The translations under genes were made by a program, and so were the position numbers. A DNA stretch of 9,359 nt. Origin: Paracoccaceae bacterium (lineage in GTDB: Bacteria; Pseudomonadota; Alphaproteobacteria; Rhodobacterales; Rhodobacteraceae). A model generated the notes under the pieces. That model was given only the letters and a program-made list of their open reading frames with translations, was not told the DNA's origin and ran no database searches. The stretch spans positions 1-9,359 of the forward strand of contig NYTF01000084.1 of assembly GCA_002683355.1 (NCBI GenBank), in the 5' to 3' direction. Below are positions 6,107 to 9,359 of this stretch, piece after piece (position 1 is the first letter of the stretch; every line of letters starts with the position of its first letter).

Positions 6107-6427
6107 ATGTTAATTATTAAATGTCCCTATTGTGGCGTTGAGGCAGAAGAAACTGAACTTACCGCTGGTGGTGAAGCTCATATTAAAAGATTTGGACCAG
6201 GATCATCTGATGATGATTTTGAAAACTATTTATTTATGAGAAAAAATCATAAAGGTGTAAATTTTGAAAGGTGGCGGCATAGCTATGGCTGTGGAAAGTG
6301 GTTCCACGCTGCGCGCTGTTCAGTTACTTTGGAGGTTTTTGGAACTTATCCAGCTCAAACTGTGATGCCACCTAAAGACTTGTTATCTTCAATAAAGAAA
6401 AAACGCCCAGAGTGGGAGGGTTTTTAA
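6107..6427 (+). CDS. soxD: Sarcosine oxidase delta subunit
   Basis: SoxD is the small zinc-binding subunit needed for assembly of heterotetrameric sarcosine oxidase. It has 106 residues, close to the family length. The zinc ligands are visible as C-P-Y-C (Cys6, Cys9) near the N-terminus and His58 plus Cys62 in WRHSYGCGKWF (56-66). The usual motifs GEAHI (22-26), FGPGS, DDFENYLFMRKNHKG (36-50), and the final KRPEWEGF are also present. AAGGA (6095-6099) sits 7 bases before the ATG. The stop codon overlaps the soxA start by one base (TAATG at 6425-6429), so expression of the delta and alpha subunits is tightly coupled. Confidence 0.96.
   Translation: MLIIKCPYCGVEAEETELTAGGEAHIKRFGPGSSDDDFENYLFMRKNHKGVNFERWRHSYGCGKWFHAARCSVTLEVFGTYPAQTVMPPKDLLSSIKKKRPEWEGF
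6414..6420 (+). promoter_or_regulatory. Strong Shine-Dalgarno for soxA
   Basis: GGGAGGG lies in the last codons of soxD, 6 bases before the soxA ATG at 6427. It is the strongest ribosome binding site in the window and fixes the soxA start at the TAATG overlap. Confidence 0.7.
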
Positions 6428-9359
6428 TGAGTACAAGATTGAAAGCTGGTGGTAATCTTTTAGATAGAAATTCAGCACAAGAATTTACGTTTAATGGAAA
6501 AAGATTTAAAGGTTTCAAGGGTGATACATTGGCATCAGCACTCTTGGCAAATGACCAAGTTCTAGTTGGACGCTCTTTTAAATACCATCGACCGCGTGGG
6601 ATTGTGGCGGCAGGACCTGAGGAACCAAACGCATTGTTTGAGACTGGGTCAGGATCTAAATTCGAACCTAATCAAAGAGCAACAACTACTAAGTTATTTA
6701 ATGGGTTACAGGCCAAGAGTCAGAACCATTGGCCCACCTTGGAATTTGATATTGGTGCAATAAATTCTAAACTAGCCCGATTTTTTCCAGCTGGTTTTTA
6801 TTATAAAACATTCATTCATCCTCGTTTTGCTTGGAAACATGTTTTTGAACCAATTATAAGGCGAGCCGCAGGGCTTGGATCTGCCCCGACGAACAAAGAT
6901 TTTAATTCATACGAGCATTTCTACGTACATGTGGATATGTTAATTGTTGGTGGTGGTGTGGCTGGTATTACTGCTGCTCGGGCGGCAATTAATAGTGGTT
7001 TGAAAGTTTTGATTGTTGAGCAAAATGATTATTGGGGGGGCAGAGCATCAATTGACAATGTCAATATCGATGGAGAGCTTTCAGCAAATTGGGTTGAAAA
7101 ACAAATACATAAGCTTTCCATGGCTGATAATTTTGAATTAAAACTAAACACTATGGCTGCTGGCGTTTATGATCATGGTTACGTTTTGCTACACGAAAAT
7201 TTAATCGATGAAGCAAATCAAGAAGCACTCCTGCGGCAAAGGTTGTGGAGAGTGCGAGCAAAACAAATTGTTACTGCGACTGGCGCGATAGAGAGGCCTT
7301 TATCTTTTGCTAATAATGATATTCCTGGTGTAATGCTGGCAGCTTCTGTCAGGGATTACGCAGTGAATTATGGTGTATCGTGTGGGGATAAGACTGTTCT
7401 TGTAACGAATAATGATGACGCTTATCGAACAGCTATAACTATGAAAAATGCTGGACTGGAAGTTCCATGCATAATCGATGCGCGACCTAATGTTGATGGA
7501 GAGCTTCCCAATCAGGCTCGTCAATTAGGCATTAGAATAGAAGTAGGGAAAGGCATATCAAGTGTTAAAGGCTCAAAAAGAGTAGAGGGTATCGCTCTTT
7601 GCTCCCAAGCTGGTGGAGGAGAGGTTTTAGAAGAGATTAGCTGTGATTGTGTTGCAATGTCTGGTGGCTGGTCCCCCGTTGTGCATTTGTGGTCACATTG
7701 TGGTGGTAAATTAAATTGGGATGAGCAAAACAGTACGTTTAGGCCTGATAGTAATAAACCACCCCTGGGAGCATATGGTGAGCAAATTGTAACTGTCACT
7801 GGGACTGCTAATGGATTTTTTTCAATTGGTGAGGTTTTACTAGATGCACATGAGGCTGGTGTTAAAATCGTAAAAAAATATACGAAATACTTACCTAAAA
7901 TTAAATGCCCCAAATCGGTACTAATTAATGAAGAGAAATCAGCTGCCGTTTGGTTTATGCCTCAAGGCGCAAGTAGAAAATTAAAAATGAAAACTTGGTT
8001 GGATTTTCAGAATGATGTTAAGGTTAATGATGTAGAGCTTGCTGCGCAAGAAGGTTATGAAAGTGTTGAACACACAAAAAGATATACCACACTGGGTATG
8101 GCCACAGATCAAGGGAAATTATCTAACATTAATGGATTAGCTGTTTTGTCTGATAGTCTCAATCTCCCTATACCTGATGTTGGCACTACCACATTTCGCC
8201 CTCCTTATCAGCCAATATCCTTAGGTTCTATTGGTGGTGATGCACGGGGTGAATTATTTAAACCTATTAGAAAGACATCAATACACAATTGGATAGATCA
8301 GAATGGAGCAATTTGGGAGCCCGTGGCTGACTGGCGAAGGCCATATTGTTTCTTGCGTGGATCAGAAATCACAAAGGAAGCTGTTGAACGAGAAATTGTA
8401 AATACAAGAAATAATTGTGGGATACTTGATGCATCAACCCTAGGAAAAATTCTTGTTACTGGACCAGATGCTGGAAAGTTTTTGGATATGATTTACACAA
8501 ATAAGATGTCAAATTTACACGTTGGCAAGTGCCGCTATGGTTTGATGTGTGGAGAGAACGGGTTTTTATCTGATGATGGAGTTGTTGCAAGATTGTCAGA
8601 GGATTCTTACTTGTGCCATACTACGTCAGGAGGATCGGATAGAATCCACGCTCACATGGAGGAATGGCTGCAAACTGAGTGGTGGGACTGGAAAGTTCAC
8701 ACTTTAAATTTGACTGAACAGTTTTCGCAAATTGCCATAGTTGGCCCAAATGCCCGTACAGTTTTAGCAAAAATGGGCGTTGAGGGTATTGATATTAGTC
8801 AAGAGGGGTTACCATTTATGTGTTTTCGTGAAGGAAAAATTTCTGACATTCCTGCACGTATTTTTAGAATTTCCTTTTCAGGTGAGCTTTCATACGAAAT
8901 AGCCATCCCTGCTAAGAGGGCTCAAGAATTTTGGGATGCTGCTTTGAGTGCTGGTAGTGAATTTGGCATTATGCCTTATGGAACAGAGGCATTGCATGTT
9001 ATGCGAGCAGAAAAAGGGTTCATTATGATTGGTGATGAAACAGACGGAACAGTTATACCTCAAGACCTGGGATTAAATTGGGCAATTTCTAAAAAGAAAG
9101 AGGACTTTATAGGAAAGAGGGCGCAATTGCGTGAATTCTTGCAGTTCGAAGATCGATGGCGATTGGTTGGCCTCAAAACAGTTGACCCAACTGTAATATT
9201 GCCCGACGGTATTTATGCCGTAGATGAAAAATTGAATAAATATGGACACAAGAATATGATTGGTCGGGTAACTTCAAGTTATTATTCACCAACTCTTGAA
9301 AGATCAATTGCGCTGGCCTTGGTGGTTAAAGGACCTGAGAGAATGGACGAAGTTATTAA
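6427..9359 (+). CDS. soxA: Sarcosine oxidase alpha subunit (3' end cut by window)
   Basis: SoxA is the large subunit of heterotetrameric sarcosine oxidase. It binds NAD+ and tetrahydrofolate and channels the released methyl group to 5,10-methylene-THF. The frame runs uninterrupted for 977 codons and is open at the last base; family proteins are about 1000 residues, so a few dozen C-terminal residues are missing. A ferredoxin-like N-terminal domain without cluster cysteines comes first (GRSFKYHRPRGI, 48-59). The NAD-binding fold shows DMLIVGGGVAGITAA (170-184) and ATGAIERPLSFANNDIPGV (284-302). Next come MSGGWSPVVHLWS (411-423) and YTTLGMATDQGK (553-564). The C-terminal GcvT-like folate domain (from about 615) contains NNCGILDASTLGK (662-674) and PYGTEALHVMRAEKGF (850-865). 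The start is fixed by the TAATG overlap with soxD. soxG is expected next, outside the window. Confidence 0.96.
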   Translation, partial: MSTRLKAGGNLLDRNSAQEFTFNGKRFKGFKGDTLASALLANDQVLVGRSFKYHRPRGIVAAGPEEPNALFETGSGSKFEPNQRATTTKLFNGLQAKSQNHWPTLEFDIGAINSKLARFFPAGFYYKTFIHPRFAWKHVFEPIIRRAAGLGSAPTNKDFNSYEHFYVHVDMLIVGGGVAGITAARAAINSGLKVLIVEQNDYWGGRASIDNVNIDGELSANWVEKQIHKLSMADNFELKLNTMAAGVYDHGYVLLHENLIDEANQEALLRQRLWRVRAKQIVTATGAIERPLSFANNDIPGVMLAASVRDYAVNYGVSCGDKTVLVTNNDDAYRTAITMKNAGLEVPCIIDARPNVDGELPNQARQLGIRIEVGKGISSVKGSKRVEGIALCSQAGGGEVLEEISCDCVAMSGGWSPVVHLWSHCGGKLNWDEQNSTFRPDSNKPPLGAYGEQIVTVTGTANGFFSIGEVLLDAHEAGVKIVKKYTKYLPKIKCPKSVLINEEKSAAVWFMPQGASRKLKMKTWLDFQNDVKVNDVELAAQEGYESVEHTKRYTTLGMATDQGKLSNINGLAVLSDSLNLPIPDVGTTTFRPPYQPISLGSIGGDARGELFKPIRKTSIHNWIDQNGAIWEPVADWRRPYCFLRGSEITKEAVEREIVNTRNNCGILDASTLGKILVTGPDAGKFLDMIYTNKMSNLHVGKCRYGLMCGENGFLSDDGVVARLSEDSYLCHTTSGGSDRIHAHMEEWLQTEWWDWKVHTLNLTEQFSQIAIVGPNARTVLAKMGVEGIDISQEGLPFMCFREGKISDIPARIFRISFSGELSYEIAIPAKRAQEFWDAALSAGSEFGIMPYGTEALHVMRAEKGFIMIGDETDGTVIPQDLGLNWAISKKKEDFIGKRAQLREFLQFEDRWRLVGLKTVDPTVILPDGIYAVDEKLNKYGHKNMIGRVTSSYYSPTLERSIALALVVKGPERMDEVI

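Noticed and set aside
6566..6763. 65-codon plus-strand frame near the 5' end of soxA
   Set aside because: It lies in another frame within soxA, whose conserved RSFKYHRPRGI region covers the same bases.
7300..7913. Two overlapping minus-strand frames (7300-7524 and 7521-7913)
   Set aside because: Both are antisense to the NAD-binding part of soxA, which is intact and conserved on the plus strand. Their end-to-end layout is coincidental.
9355..9359. Apparent TAA stop at the last bases of the window
   Set aside because: TAA at 9357-9359 is out of frame with soxA. The soxA codons here are GTT ATT followed by AA of an incomplete codon, so the gene continues past the window.

Overview
The window looks like ordinary chromosomal DNA from an AT-rich alphaproteobacterium. 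A marine Rhodobacterales-type organism fits best. The basis is the gene set: a DUF1289 gene coupled to ruvX and followed by ccmI, plus a sarcosine oxidase operon whose proteins closely match the alphaproteobacterial type. I ran no phylogeny, so the order-level assignment is an inference. I found no RNA genes, mobile elements or CRISPR arrays, and no gene-free stretch longer than 300 bases.

Left block, plus strand (1-2813): dusA (tRNA dihydrouridine synthase A, TTG start) is followed by a TauE/SafE-type membrane exporter. One base after the exporter's stop comes a 264-residue protein of unassigned function, read here as a probable Fe(II)/2-oxoglutarate-dependent oxygenase. It also uses a TTG start, with its ribosome binding site inside the exporter gene, so the two are probably translationally coupled.

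Middle block, minus strand (2810-4581): reading from right to left come ccmI (cytochrome c biogenesis), a 120-base gap with a candidate promoter, ruvX/yqgF, and a small four-cysteine DUF1289 protein whose start codon overlaps the ruvX stop (ATGA). The DUF1289 gene and the oxygenase-like gene converge and overlap tail to tail by 4 bases.

Right block, plus strand (4816-9359): after a 234-base divergent intergenic region comes the heterotetrameric sarcosine oxidase operon soxB-soxD-soxA. SoxA stays open to the last base and probably lacks only a few dozen C-terminal residues. The fourth subunit gene, soxG, would be expected just past the edge. Together these subunits demethylate sarcosine to glycine, passing the one-carbon unit to tetrahydrofolate, as the last step of glycine betaine, dimethylglycine and creatine catabolism.

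I do not see a clearly new biological system. The best candidate for undescribed biology is the oxygenase-like gene coupled to the TauE-type exporter. Smaller points of interest are a perfect 12-bp palindrome in the putative dusA promoter, the unusual dusA start region, and altered residues next to the DusA active-site motif.
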